A DNA stretch of 43,953 nucleotides, taken from contig DYCF01000026.1 of assembly GCA_019418225.1 (NCBI GenBank), positions 20,839 to 64,791 on the forward strand, in the 5' to 3' direction. The position numbers were made by a program, and so were the translations under genes. The stretch is from Clostridiales bacterium (lineage in GTDB: Bacteria > Bacillota > Clostridia > Lachnospirales > Cellulosilyticaceae). The notes under the pieces were generated by a model that was given only the letters and a program-made list of their open reading frames with translations, ran no database searches and had not been told where the DNA came from. This document shows, in pieces, positions 18,101 to 26,283 of the stretch. Positions within the stretch are counted from its first letter, which is position 1; every line of letters starts with the position of its first letter.

Positions 18101-21100
18101 TTAATGTTTCTATATCTTGAACCATTTCATAAATTCTTACCTTTGTAATGGTTTGATCCACCTCTGTATAAATATAACGATCTGTTGTTATATCTTGCTT
18201 ACAATTGCTCCAATCTGTGCCTTTTCGTACAATGAATCCTACGCCTTGTGTATCAGGACCAATCTCAATATAAGCAAATGCCTTGCCATCTTTAATCGTT
18301 GTAAAGTCAACTTGACCATCATTAGCCCCTGTACTCCACGTCCATAAGTTCCAATCTGTGTAATCTTGATCTGCTCTGATATATTCAACTACAACATATC
18401 GCGTTTCATAAGGCTTTACATAAACAGCATACTGCGCAGTTACTTCACCAGCTGTCGCTGTAATTGTTGCTTGCCCCTCACGAATACCTGTTATTTTACC
18501 ATATGCATCTACTGTCGCAACAGATAAATCACTAGATTCCCACTTTACTTTTGCATCTAGCATTTCTTTTTTAAATTGGTCATATACAAGGGCACTGAGC
18601 TGTAATGTCTTAGATTCATAAACATATGTTTTGCTGCCTGTAATTTGAATATCACTTGGAATGAGTTTATCAACCACTTGTACTTTAAGTGTTGCCACAG
18701 CCTTACCACATGTCAATATTACTTCCGCTGTCCCTTCAGCTTTTGCAGTCAGCCTGCCACTTGCAGAAACACTTACAACATCTTCATTTTTTGAAGTAAA
18801 ACTTACTTTTTGATTTGAAAGTGTTGCACCATTTTGGTCTTTTACAGTAACTTTTAAAAGCTTACTTGTATTTACTGCCATACCAATATTTTCTTCTTCT
18901 AAACTAATAATTGTAGGCTCTGGACTATAACTTGTAGCTTCATCATAAAGTACCATCATAGAAAGCGGCGCTACTTCTACAGCACTTGCGTTCTCTAACG
19001 TTTGCAAAACGCTTGTTCCTGCTTTTGTATCATTTACAACAACATTCCAATTAGCTGTATTTGGTAATGATACTACTTGTTCACTATTATTGGCATTATA
19101 AATCACCACAATGTTCTTCCAACTATCACCATTTGCATAATTTTTCAAAGTAAATGCCACAATATTATTTTCCTGTATATAAGCTTCAAAGTTTTTACTA
19201 ACCTCACTATTTGTTGCCATTCTAAAGGCTGGATGTGCTTTTCTAAGGGCAATTAGACCTTGATAATAATCAAAGACTGGGCTAAAAGCATCCCTATTTT
19301 CCCATCTAATTTGATTAATTTCATCACTACTCTTATAGCTATTTGAATCACCATATTTTGTACGGAGCATTTCTTCGCCTGCATGCATAAATGAAATACC
19401 TTGTGAGGTAAAGACAATACCATTTGCAAGTAAATCACGTTTCACCGATTCATTTGCCAAAAGATTTTCCTTATCAAGATGTCCATATGGATCCTTTGTA
19501 TCTAAATGCATTGTTGTTAAAATTTTATCCCATAAGTTTAAGTTATCATGAGCTGTTACATAAGTTACCATCTCTGTAGGATTAGTCGCAATCGTATGAA
19601 TAGCACCTTGTACGCCTTCTACAATATCTTTTTCTTGTCCTGTACTACCTGTTGCAAACCCTGCACCATCATTATCACTATCACCTTTTATAGCACTTCT
19701 GATATTATCATTAAACACACCAAAATCTGTTCCTTTTTGAGAACCTTTTAATGTTTGAGACTCAGAAGCTAAACCACTACTGCCACCTGTCCAAGGTTCA
19801 CCATAAATAATAATATTAGGATTTACTTCTTCTTTAAGCTCTTTTGTAATTTGTTTCATAGTCTCTGTATCAATAAGTCCCATTAAATCAAAGCGGAAAC
19901 CATCCATGCCATATTCTTTAGCCCAATATTTTACAGAGTCCTTAATAAATTTACGTACCATCGGTCTTTCAGATGCCACTTCATTGCCACAACCTGAACC
20001 ATTTGTATACTCTCCATTATCATTACTACGGTAATAGTAGCCTGGTACAACCTTTTCAAAAGGTCCTGTAGTGATATCGTATGTGTGATTATATACCACA
20101 TCCATAATCACTCCAATGCCAGCATCATGAAGTGCCTTAATCATAGCTTTTGCTTCTATAATACGACAAGTTGGATTCTGTGGATCCGTTGCATAAGATC
20201 CTTCTGGTACATTATAATTTTGTGGATCATAACCCCAGTTATAACTGTCTATTTTTTCTTCATCTACTGTAGCATAATCATAAATTGGTTGTAATTGCAC
20301 ATGTGTGATACCAAGTTCCTTTAAGTGATCTATCCCTATAGGCTTGCCATCCTTTGTCTTTAGACCAGCTTTTGTAAAAGCTAAATACTTACCTTCATAT
20401 CCATCAAAATCGTTGCCAGTTTCACTAGACATATCCCTTACATGAAGTTCATACACAATAGCATCCGTTGCATTTGTAAGTTTAGGACCATCATCTGGCT
20501 CAAATCCTTCAGGATTCGTTGCCTCTAAATCTATAATAGCTGTTTTACCACCATTAACAGAAACTGCTTTTACATAAGGATCTACAACATAATTTGTCGT
20601 ACCATCTGCAAAAGAAATCGCATACGCATAATACTTACCTTTTAAGTCATCATTTACAGTTAGGCACCATACCCCACTACTTAAACGTGTCATAGCTGTT
20701 TCTATACATTGTTCTTGATCTGGCATGTCATAAATCAATAGCTTTACATCAGTTGCTGTAGGTGCCCATAATTTAAAGGTACTTTGTTCTTTACTATAAG
20801 TAAGTCCTAAATCATCACCTGCATAATAATACTGCGTATCATCTAAAATACCACGCATCGTTACATCAGCTGCTTTAAATGTTGGACTTTCTACCGTATA
20901 GACACTTTGTACATCAATTGCTGTTCCGTCTGTAATAGTTAGTTTAATCCGTGTGTCTGTTATATGAGTTGTCTTTATTGGAATGGTTTTGCCTGCTTTA
21001 TCCTTTAATGTTAACTCATCTAAGTTAGAAAGGGGTGCAGATAAATTCACTAAGACATCTTTTTGACTATCCATAAAAGCATTTTTTACATGTGCTGTAA

Positions 21101-22682
21101 GATCTGGTTTTGTATAATAAATATTCGAATCACCTTGTACCAACCATACTTCTACTTCTTTCTGACCTGTTGGCATTTGAATAGTACGGTCTGTTGCAAT
21201 ATCCTTTTCTGCCCAATCTCCTTTTTTAACAATAAAAAGAATCTCTTTTGATTCTGTTTGGTAACTACACTGATTATATCCTGCAATAAGCCCTTCATTA
21301 AACGTATAGGTAGCGCCATCTTTTTCCTTTTCCCAAATCCATAAACCCCAATCCGTATAATCTTCATTAGGTCTTACATAATTAATTTTATATGTATACA
21401 GTTCTTTAGAAACTGTTACAAGTAGCGTACCTATGTGTCCCCCCGCTGAAATATCTATTGAAATACTTGTTTCCTGACATTCACTAGAAACATTTAACGT
21501 CTTTCCAACTAGCGTTACATTTTGTATACTTGCTGGTAAGCTATAACTTGCGGATACAGACTCCGTTGTACCATCTTCTTTTAAGATAGCCACTTCATCT
21601 GGTAAAGTATAACTCTTGCCTACTTCTGCTGTTAGGGTTTGATGTAGAATCCCTGGTACAAAACATTTAGAATTCCCATCACTTGTCCCCTCTGCATTAA
21701 AGCTATTATCCCAATTACTTGCATTAGGTTTAAATTTATAATCATAACTCCCTGGTGGAATAGCTGCCTCAGTCGTATAGGTGAAAAGGTTACCATTTTT
21801 TATCATAACCTTCTGCTGTGCATCCCACCCAGTTAAACTACCTACGTAATATAATGTATCCCCACTATAAATTACATTGAAGGTAATCGTTCCATCAGCA
21901 TTTATCACATATTTTGAAAACGATTCCGATAAAACGTTTATTTTCAAGTCTGTACTTACATTATTATAAGTTCCCTTAACAATTACCTGATTTCCTATAA
22001 AGTCATCTGTAATACTTAGTGTGCCATTTTCTAATGATACACCATTCATTTGGGCCGCTAAAGTATAAGCAATCTTAGAAGCTTCTACTGTCTCTTCTTT
22101 TTGATTTGCTTCATCATAATAAGTAGCACCCGGAAGTTCTAAGCTTTCACCTTTTACAACACTTAAGTCACTAACGTTGATTACTAGTGCCTCACGATAA
22201 ACCGCATGATTAGGATCATCTTCCCAATGAGCCTGGCCATTTGCTTCGCTATAAGTCACAAACTTATACGCATTTTTGTTATTCTTAAGCATTGGAAATT
22301 CATCTGTACTTAAAGTAATCTGCCATAAATCATTTTCCTGCTTATCTAAAGCAACTGCTTTATTACCATCCTTATCATCAGGTCCTGGATTCCAACCATT
22401 AAAAGTTCCTGCCAAATACACCTTATAAGCATTTGGTGTGGTAAAGCTAAATGTTACACCCTCTTGTGAAATGATTGGTTTTCCAGCACCTGTTGCGGCT
22501 TGCAGTAAAAAACCAGTAGGACCTAAACCAGTTAATACGCTTAAAGCCATACAGAATGCTACAAAGCACGTCACCCACTTTTTCCTTCTTAAATCCATTC
22601 TTAAAATCCCCCCTTTAGTATTAGAAACGTTACCAGTAACGTTTTTTATATAAGGAGAAAAACTAAGTGTTTTTATTAACAC
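15141..22682 (-). CDS. Cell-surface bifunctional pullulanase/alpha-amylase with SLH anchor
   Basis: Very large secreted starch-degrading enzyme, 2,513 residues from GTG 22682 or 2,485 from ATG 22598 (numbering here from the GTG). Order: signal peptide (about 30-63); two starch-binding E-set/CBM-like modules (about 65-180, 255-345); CBM41 (about 425-525); CBM48-like module; GH13 type I pullulanase with DVVYNH (D861), FRFDLMG (nucleophile D932), GEPW (acid E962) and AHDN (D1046); two Ig-like Big_2 repeats (about 1260-1420); a second CBM41 (about 1421-1520); an E-set module; a second GH13 of alpha-amylase type with DVVINH, FRIDTAKH (D1944), LEAWY (E1973) and GSHDED (D2038); a Ser/Thr/Pro linker; three SLH repeats from about 2330. 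It should cleave both alpha-1,6 and alpha-1,4 bonds while bound to the wall. All catalytic residues of both domains are present. Confidence 0.95.
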   Translation of the reverse strand: MLIKTLSFSPYIKNVTGNVSNTKGGILRMDLRRKKWVTCFVAFCMALSVLTGLGPTGFLLQAATGAGKPIISQEGVTFSFTTPNAYKVYLAGTFNGWNPGPDDKDGNKAVALDKQENDLWQITLSTDEFPMLKNNKNAYKFVTYSEANGQAHWEDDPNHAVYREALVINVSDLSVVKGESLELPGATYYDEANQKEETVEASKIAYTLAAQMNGVSLENGTLSITDDFIGNQVIVKGTYNNVSTDLKINVLSESFSKYVINADGTITFNVIYSGDTLYYVGSLTGWDAQQKVMIKNGNLFTYTTEAAIPPGSYDYKFKPNASNWDNSFNAEGTSDGNSKCFVPGILHQTLTAEVGKSYTLPDEVAILKEDGTTESVSASYSLPASIQNVTLVGKTLNVSSECQETSISIDISAGGHIGTLLVTVSKELYTYKINYVRPNEDYTDWGLWIWEKEKDGATYTFNEGLIAGYNQCSYQTESKEILFIVKKGDWAEKDIATDRTIQMPTGQKEVEVWLVQGDSNIYYTKPDLTAHVKNAFMDSQKDVLVNLSAPLSNLDELTLKDKAGKTIPIKTTHITDTRIKLTITDGTAIDVQSVYTVESPTFKAADVTMRGILDDTQYYYAGDDLGLTYSKEQSTFKLWAPTATDVKLLIYDMPDQEQCIETAMTRLSSGVWCLTVNDDLKGKYYAYAISFADGTTNYVVDPYVKAVSVNGGKTAIIDLEATNPEGFEPDDGPKLTNATDAIVYELHVRDMSSETGNDFDGYEGKYLAFTKAGLKTKDGKPIGIDHLKELGITHVQLQPIYDYATVDEEKIDSYNWGYDPQNYNVPEGSYATDPQNPTCRIIEAKAMIKALHDAGIGVIMDVVYNHTYDITTGPFEKVVPGYYYRSNDNGEYTNGSGCGNEVASERPMVRKFIKDSVKYWAKEYGMDGFRFDLMGLIDTETMKQITKELKEEVNPNIIIYGEPWTGGSSGLASESQTLKGSQKGTDFGVFNDNIRSAIKGDSDNDGAGFATGSTGQEKDIVEGVQGAIHTIATNPTEMVTYVTAHDNLNLWDKILTTMHLDTKDPYGHLDKENLLANESVKRDLLANGIVFTSQGISFMHAGEEMLRTKYGDSNSYKSSDEINQIRWENRDAFSPVFDYYQGLIALRKAHPAFRMATNSEVSKNFEAYIQENNIVAFTLKNYANGDSWKNIVVIYNANNSEQVVSLPNTANWNVVVNDTKAGTSVLQTLENASAVEVAPLSMMVLYDEATSYSPEPTIISLEEENIGMAVNTSKLLKVTVKDQNGATLSNQKVSFTSKNEDVVSVSASGRLTAKAEGTAEVILTCGKAVATLKVQVVDKLIPSDIQITGSKTYVYESKTLQLSALVYDQFKKEMLDAKVKWESSDLSVATVDAYGKITGIREGQATITATAGEVTAQYAVYVKPYETRYVVVEYIRADQDYTDWNLWTWSTGANDGQVDFTTIKDGKAFAYIEIGPDTQGVGFIVRKGTDWSNCKQDITTDRYIYTEVDQTITKVRIYEMVQDIETLKAATAPVINPEEDNITFYYRNNALFKAGTMDTIEKVQIEINNVLYDMIYDSDNERFSYSYKGLEVGNYYYCYHITYKDGSTSFSLDTNNPRVENNKSVITYQKYDLTVTAKTNPSLFNYRESSVLEVTAAAKEDVEIKKIIADLSALGCSNSVSIDPTLKSIALSVNDDITAGIKNIPVKVYDIYGNVYKTEAEVEVTTATKTEDFDWDEAVIYFMLTDRFNNGDSSNDDPLGIGYDKTASGSYHGGDFKGITQKLDYLKDLGINTIWISPIVDQIGQNIGDSANCYYAYHGYWAKDFEKLNPHFGSLEDLKELIDAAHDKGIKIMVDVVINHAGYGLKEGETGTDPNFPSLADQLRFAGMFRTDGSTDTVTGEVSGLPDFITEDPAIRNTVLSWQTAWIEKCKTDKGNTIDFFRIDTAKHVDKATLQALKIAATKVKPDFKYILEAWYSSSELDAYLNNSLADGVLNFDFKEIAKSFVKGNLESAETALESLNEKGSSSATYGNFLGSHDEDGFLYIIGKDNVGGLKNAITLQATSKGQPVIYYGEELGLSGANNYPQYDNRYDMNWQLATAENDILAHYQKVLNIRKEYSKIFAKGNREKIAGSDAEGFIAFTRAYQNEAVVIAVNQTSESKEITLKVPFKVGSIVKDAYSAQTYTVTKDGMVTAKLPAAKEGGTVVLTGEIQSNSGSSDDTTSSGSSSGGTTPTTKPSEDTNKAPQNIISPEGYIQVGKVQTAEVTKEPITVTVTLTKEELAQISDSRKLGAYYVDASGNLEYVGGKLKGDKISFTVTQTGNYVLMVYEKSFTDIGSTHWAKTYIEVLAARHILQGKTDKQFDGSAAVTRAEMAAMLGRALNLKGTNIQNSFKDVQGDSWYAGYVSELKELGLMTGYNDNSFKPNQKITREEMAVLIARTYNYLMKENSSSEIELEFKDASSIALWAQDSVKETCGLGIINGTPNNSFLPKQTATRAETAKMLFKLLEITEQF

Positions 22683-22700
22683 CTTTTTCCTCCTAATATT
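22590..22700 (-). promoter_or_regulatory. Two competing translation starts of the pullulanase gene
   Basis: AGGAGG stands six bases before GTG 22682, and GGGGGG stands about nine bases before in-frame ATG 22598. No stop separates them. The ATG product starts with a canonical signal peptide (MDLRRKKW then a hydrophobic run). The GTG product adds 28 residues before it. Either the GTG form carries an extended signal peptide or both are used. Confidence 0.5.
22625..22644. promoter_or_regulatory. Perfect palindrome, candidate operator of amylopullulanase
   Basis: AAACGTTAC-CA-GTAACGTTT: two 9-base arms around a 2-base centre, about 57-76 bases after the predicted transcript start. The length and symmetry resemble operators of LacI/GalR-type sugar regulators such as maltose repressors. 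It lies inside the coding frame if the GTG start is used. It does not fit the CcpA cre consensus well. Confidence 0.55.
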
Positions 22701-22707
22701 TGTTTAT

Positions 22708-22736
22708 ATAATACATTAATATTTTATACTTTTCAA
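22708..22736 (-). promoter_or_regulatory. Sigma-A promoter of amylopullulanase
   Basis: On the minus strand TTGAAA (22731-22736), 17 bases, TATTAT (22708-22713). The predicted transcript start near 22701 lies only about 20 bases before GTG 22682, leaving room for its AGGAGG site. Confidence 0.65.
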
Positions 22737-22800
22737 TAATTTTATTTATTTTTTATAAATTACATAAAAGTCTTTTCGATTTTATATAAATTTAGCCCAT

Positions 22801-22837
22801 AAAAAAGTGCTGAACTAAAAAATATCTAGTTCAGCAC
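22801..22837 (-). terminator. Terminator after the cystatin-like gene
   Basis: 11-bp perfect stem (22807-22817 / 22827-22837) followed on the minus strand by six T residues. It separates the small upstream gene from the pullulanase promoter. Confidence 0.85.
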
Positions 22838-22879
22838 AAATAGCAGAGAGGATATTAAAATGAAATATATTTATTTCAT

Positions 22880-23248
22880 CTATTGAGGTCTAACAGTCTT
22901 TATTTCTCCAAGTGTAATTGTTCCATCAAGTGCTACGAAGATACTTACTGTTACAATATCTACAAAGCAAGTTGGTCCAGGGACTGTTGTTTTAGCAATA
23001 AATAAATAGTTTCTTCCTGCTACCACTTGTGTAGAAACATATAAAGGTTCATATAAAACGCCTATAAGTCCTCTAATAGCCTGTTCAAATATAGCACTAT
23101 CTTGTCTATTAGGTCTTCTAAATGAACTCCAACTACCTGGTGTTGTTCCTGTACATTCGCTTTCTTCTGGTGAATAATATGATGGCTTTCTACAAGTACA
23201 ATGTTGTGCTACATATTCTGAATATCCTTTTCTACAAGAACATGCCAT
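22880..23248 (-). CDS. Small Cys-rich protein with a cystatin-like motif
   Basis: 122 residues from ATG 23248. GGAGG is seven bases upstream of it; ATG 23254, two codons earlier, is too close to the ribosome site. The N-terminal about 35 residues hold five Cys (CSCRKG...CTC...C) with no signal peptide. The rest reads like a cystatin: Gly-rich N-segment (TTPGSW), one helix (DSAIFEQAIRGLIG), a strand, then QVVAGRNYLFIAKT, which matches the cystatin QxVxG inhibitory hairpin, and two further strands. The classical PW loop is not evident. Cystatins block papain-like cysteine proteases. The assignment rests on motif order alone and the target is unknown. It is a single gene with its own terminator. 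Confidence 0.6.
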   Translation of the reverse strand: MACSCRKGYSEYVAQHCTCRKPSYYSPEESECTGTTPGSWSSFRRPNRQDSAIFEQAIRGLIGVLYEPLYVSTQVVAGRNYLFIAKTTVPGPTCFVDIVTVSIFVALDGTITLGEIKTVRPQ

Positions 23249-23339
23249 ATACATTCCTCCTTTAAATTTTAAGCACTCCTCTCTTCATTTATAAGATATG
23301 ACAAGTCTGGACAAATAGTGTCATAATTACTCTAAAAAC

Positions 23340-24452
23340 TTATACACCAGAAATATAAAGTTCATCTTCATCATAGTAATAATAGCCAATCTGACTTGTA
23401 CCACTATAAACATAAACCTGTATATCCTCATAATCTGTTTCACGATAAATACGTTTTGCAAAGTCCTTTAAATAACTTTTCAAATCACTATCTTTATTAT
23501 AACCTGTATTTGAATTCAATGCTGTTTTCATATCATCTGTTAAATCCAAATACACATTCAACTTAATACGCTCTTTACTTTCATTCACATCAGCTGTTTT
23601 GTTGCTAATAGTGACACTACCACTATAATCATCGATTGTAATACTTGTAAGGCCGCTTAAAGTCCTTAACACATCTGATTCTGTCACATCTTCACTATCA
23701 TAATCATCATCTGAACTGCATGTTAATTTATCTTTCTTAGAATAGTCAAAGTAATATTTCGTTGAATTATTGCCTGTGTATTTAATAGTCCCTTCAATGG
23801 CAATGTTATCATGACGATCTCTTACTGTTTCACAAACTTCTTCTACAAACTCTTTAATTTCTTTATTAGAAAGTCTACCAAACTCACGATTTTCTGAACT
23901 TGAGTCATATGTAATATTAACCCTTAATCGGCTAGATGAAAGCCTTACTGTAAAATCAAATTCGATATCGTCAAAGTAATCCTCATATTCCTTCACCAGA
24001 GCCTTAGCCGTTGCTGTTAATTCTGTTCCTAAGATATCCGTGCCTTCCGTTTGTTCATATGTGTCACGTATTGTACTACTTGAGCTTGTCGTAGTACTCG
24101 TTGACCCTTTCAGTGCTTCAATTTCTTTTTTTAAAGATGCAATTTCATAATCTTTGGCTTGCAACTCCATTTGTTCACTTAAATTAGTTGTACTTGTCCC
24201 ATTAACTGTAAGTGTATTACTCCCTGTATTCCAGCTTAAATCCATGCCTAATGCATTCGCAAAACTTCTTGCTTGTACATAAGTTCTACCATCAATCATA
24301 ATAACAGCATTATCTAAAGATTTCTGTACGCCGTTATAATAGAATATTGGTGTATAATATTGTACATTTTTATTATATGTTGCTGCTTGAATTGGCATAC
24401 TACATAGTAATGCACAAAGTAGTACTTGGACGACACCTGTTTTTCCCCTCAT
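23340..24452 (-). CDS. Secreted protein with copper-amine-oxidase N-like (stalk) domain
   Basis: 370 residues. Signal peptide (about 1-24, cleavage near IQAATY), then a CuAO-N/stalk-type beta domain: YYNGVQKSLDNAVIMIDGRT, YVQARSFANALGMDLSWN and NTLTVNG, the repeat common in clostridial and Paenibacillus surface proteins. A short coiled coil (about 95-117) and a Thr/Ser linker lead to a C-terminal domain of about 230 residues, rich in Tyr and Asp, that I do not recognise. AAAGGAG precedes ATG. Probably extracellular or wall-associated; no enzymatic residues are apparent. Confidence 0.75.
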   Translation of the reverse strand: MRGKTGVVQVLLCALLCSMPIQAATYNKNVQYYTPIFYYNGVQKSLDNAVIMIDGRTYVQARSFANALGMDLSWNTGSNTLTVNGTSTTNLSEQMELQAKDYEIASLKKEIEALKGSTSTTTSSSSTIRDTYEQTEGTDILGTELTATAKALVKEYEDYFDDIEFDFTVRLSSSRLRVNITYDSSSENREFGRLSNKEIKEFVEEVCETVRDRHDNIAIEGTIKYTGNNSTKYYFDYSKKDKLTCSSDDDYDSEDVTESDVLRTLSGLTSITIDDYSGSVTISNKTADVNESKERIKLNVYLDLTDDMKTALNSNTGYNKDSDLKSYLKDFAKRIYRETDYEDIQVYVYSGTSQIGYYYYDEDELYISGV

Positions 24453-24634
24453 TTATCTCGCTCCTTTATAAATATAATAACAAAATATTCTAAATTATTA
24501 TAACATATATAAAACACCTTGTTCAATATAATTACATCTTCTTCTTCCTTTCGGCTATCCTATCTCCTAACTATTTTAATACACACTATTAAAACACTAA
24601 AAAAGATAAAAATAGTACCTTAAATCACATACTC

Positions 24635-24675
24635 AAAAATCGGCACTCCTAAGTATATTAGGTGTGCCGATTTTT
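24635..24675. terminator. Terminator behind a broken small gene
   Basis: 18-bp stem with one mismatch (24635-24652 / 24658-24675) and T-runs both ways. It begins two bases after the stop codon of the frameshifted gene at 24678. Confidence 0.8.
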
Positions 24676-24677
24676 AA

Positions 24678-24885
24678 TTACATATATCTTCTGATTTATA
24701 TGTAAGACCATATGATATATAAGTATGAATAACCACCATAATATTAGGATCACTTAGAACTTCAAAGCCAGAAAAACCATTCCGATCACCATAACAGCTC
24801 TGCCTTCTGCATCTCCGTCACTCCACTCATTACTGCACCTACGATTCTTGGCCATTCCTTCCTTCAAAAAATTAATAGCCTCCAT
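24678..24885 (-). pseudogene. Short frameshifted coding remnant, family unknown
   Basis: From ATG 24885 the frame reads MEAINFLKEGMAKNRRC and continues to a stop at 24754. A second frame over the last part reads CYGDRNGFSGFEVLSDPNI and on to VIHTYISYGLTYKSEDICN, stopping at 24678, two bases before a strong terminator. Joining the two near 24780 gives about 68 residues, consistent with one gene broken by a single-base indel. A further short frame ending RFKDYGGY overlaps the ATG from upstream. I recognise no family. It lies just outside the left end of the Tn7-like element. Confidence 0.4.
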
Positions 24886-24984
24886 AATCTTTAAATCTTT
24901 CTGCGATTTGTATCCACAGTACGGCTAATTCTTATAGACTAAATATTATTTTTATACTGATTATAGGCAAAAGATTATTTTTGC

Positions 24985-25001
24985 AATAAAAACGGTAATA
25001 T
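24985..25001. repeat. Displaced arm of the glmS terminator
   Basis: AATAAAAACGGTAATAT on the + strand is an exact inverted copy of 30125-30141 beside glmS. Together with the short spacer on each side the two arms would form a 17-bp hairpin with an 8-base loop, a typical terminator, now separated by the 5.1-kb mobile element. Confidence 0.75.
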
Positions 25002-25008
25002 CCATTTG

Positions 25009-25032
25009 TGTAGCACTAAAATTAAGTTTGTA
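25009..25032 (+). repeat. Left end of Tn7-like element
   Basis: TGTAGCACTAAAATTAAG begins a 24-base sequence that matches the right end (30096-30119, inverted) at 20 positions without gaps. Tn7-like ends start with TGT. The five bases outside are ATTTG. Confidence 0.75.
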
Positions 25033-25039
25033 AATTTAG

Positions 25040-25080
25040 AGGCTCTAACGCTTGAAAATACGTTAGAGACTTTATTTTTA
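25040..25080 (+). terminator. Hairpin with T-rich tail inside the element's left end
   Basis: CTCTAACG/CGTTAGAG stem (about 25043-25050 and 25061-25068) with a 10-base loop followed by a T-rich stretch. It could act as a + strand terminator; no gene upstream is apparent. Confidence 0.45.
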
Positions 25081-25083
25081 TTT

Positions 25084-26283
25084 GTAAGCATCATATCAAG
25101 CACGCCTACTTTATTTACTAATCTTTGAGTATACTGTCCTTAAAGTATTTTTAAGGAGATAGTATGCTTTTGAGCTCACGAAAGATTACAACAAAACAAG
25201 AATGTTTTGATCTCGTTTCCTGCTTTCTTAAAAGTGGGCAATCTCACATGGCCAAGAAAATGGCATCAAACCAAATACTCTCTATCGCTGGAGAATGGAA
25301 TACAAAACTATGCAGCAAGATGTTTGTTTTGTACCACTTGAATCTAAATCATCTAAACGTGTTCATCCAGTACATAAAGAAGAAACTATAAATAATGTTT
25401 TGATCGAATTCGGTCCTTGTAAAGTTCATGTACCAGAACATAAAAGAAAAAAATCAAAAAGAGGTTCTAAATTCGATACACTTTCTGTGGAAACGATTGA
25501 ATACAAGCTTTCAGAAGAAGAAAAAGTATGTGCCACTTGTGGTTCACCTTTGACGGAAATGAAAAAAGAGATAAGAAAAGAATTGGTCATTATACCAGCA
25601 GAGGTAAAAGTCATTGAACATATTACTTATGTATATAGTTGTAGAAATTGTGATAAAGAAGGAACAGGAATTTAAGCGTTATGATATTCACCTAACCAAA
25701 CAAGACCTTTCAAACTGGACTTTAAAAGGTGCCGCACTATTAAAGCCACTTTTTGAAGAACTCAAACAAGAACTTCTTACGAATGAGTTACTTCATGCAG
25801 ATGAAACCACTGTTGAAGTACTTAATGATCCAGGAAGAAAAGCGACTTCTAAATCTTACGAATGGCTTTATAGGACCACTAAGAATGCTGAAAGACCAGT
25901 GATCATTTATGATTATCAAGTAGGTCGAAGTGGTGAATATGTGAAGACATTCTTAAAGGACTGGAAAGGAACCTATCTTCACTGTGATGGATATAGTGGC
26001 TATAAAAAGCTTGAAAACGTTACATTATGTGGCTGCTTAGTTCATGCTAAACGAAATTTCCACAAGGCATGGCAGGCATGTCAGAATAATGAAGACGCTA
26101 GGAAAGGTGAAGCTTATATCCAGGAGCTTTTTACAATAGAAAGTGAAGCTGATAAGTTAAATTATATAGCTGAAAAAAGACTTGAACTTCGACAAAAGAA
26201 GTCAAAAAAGAAGTTAGATGAGTTTTATACTTGGGTAGATGAGGTCAATTCAAAAACTTTGCCACAAAGTTTATTGGGGTGTA
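25084..26283 (+). pseudogene. IS66-family element remnant (tnpA-tnpC fragments)
   Basis: The left end may start at GTAAGC 25084, the usual first bases of IS66 elements. Reading frames: NGIKPNTLYRWRMEY and the following about 45 residues are from the accessory protein TnpA. The next segment, with CATCGSPL and CRNCDKEG, is the zinc finger of TnpC, so the end of tnpA, all of tnpB and the start of tnpC are deleted. A second deletion with frameshift near 25670 joins the zinc finger to QEFKRYDIHLTKQDLSNW. The DDE part LLHADETTVEVL and LHCDGYSGY follows, and the end is cut off by the IS256 element at 26283. No function can remain. Confidence 0.85.

Noticed and set aside
16137..21367. Several 60-104 residue reading frames inside the pullulanase gene
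   Set aside because: All are in other frames of a continuous, domain-rich coding sequence and are Cys/Ile-rich shadow translations without ribosome sites.
22625..22644. CcpA cre site in front of the pullulanase gene
   Set aside because: The palindrome has CA at the centre instead of CG and does not match TGWAANCGNTNWCA in either orientation.
24985..25050. 17-bp repeats as part of the transposon's terminal inverted repeat
   Set aside because: If they were included, the right end would start two bases after the glmS stop codon, the flanks would show no duplication, and the ends would not start with TGT; the split-terminator reading explains all three better.
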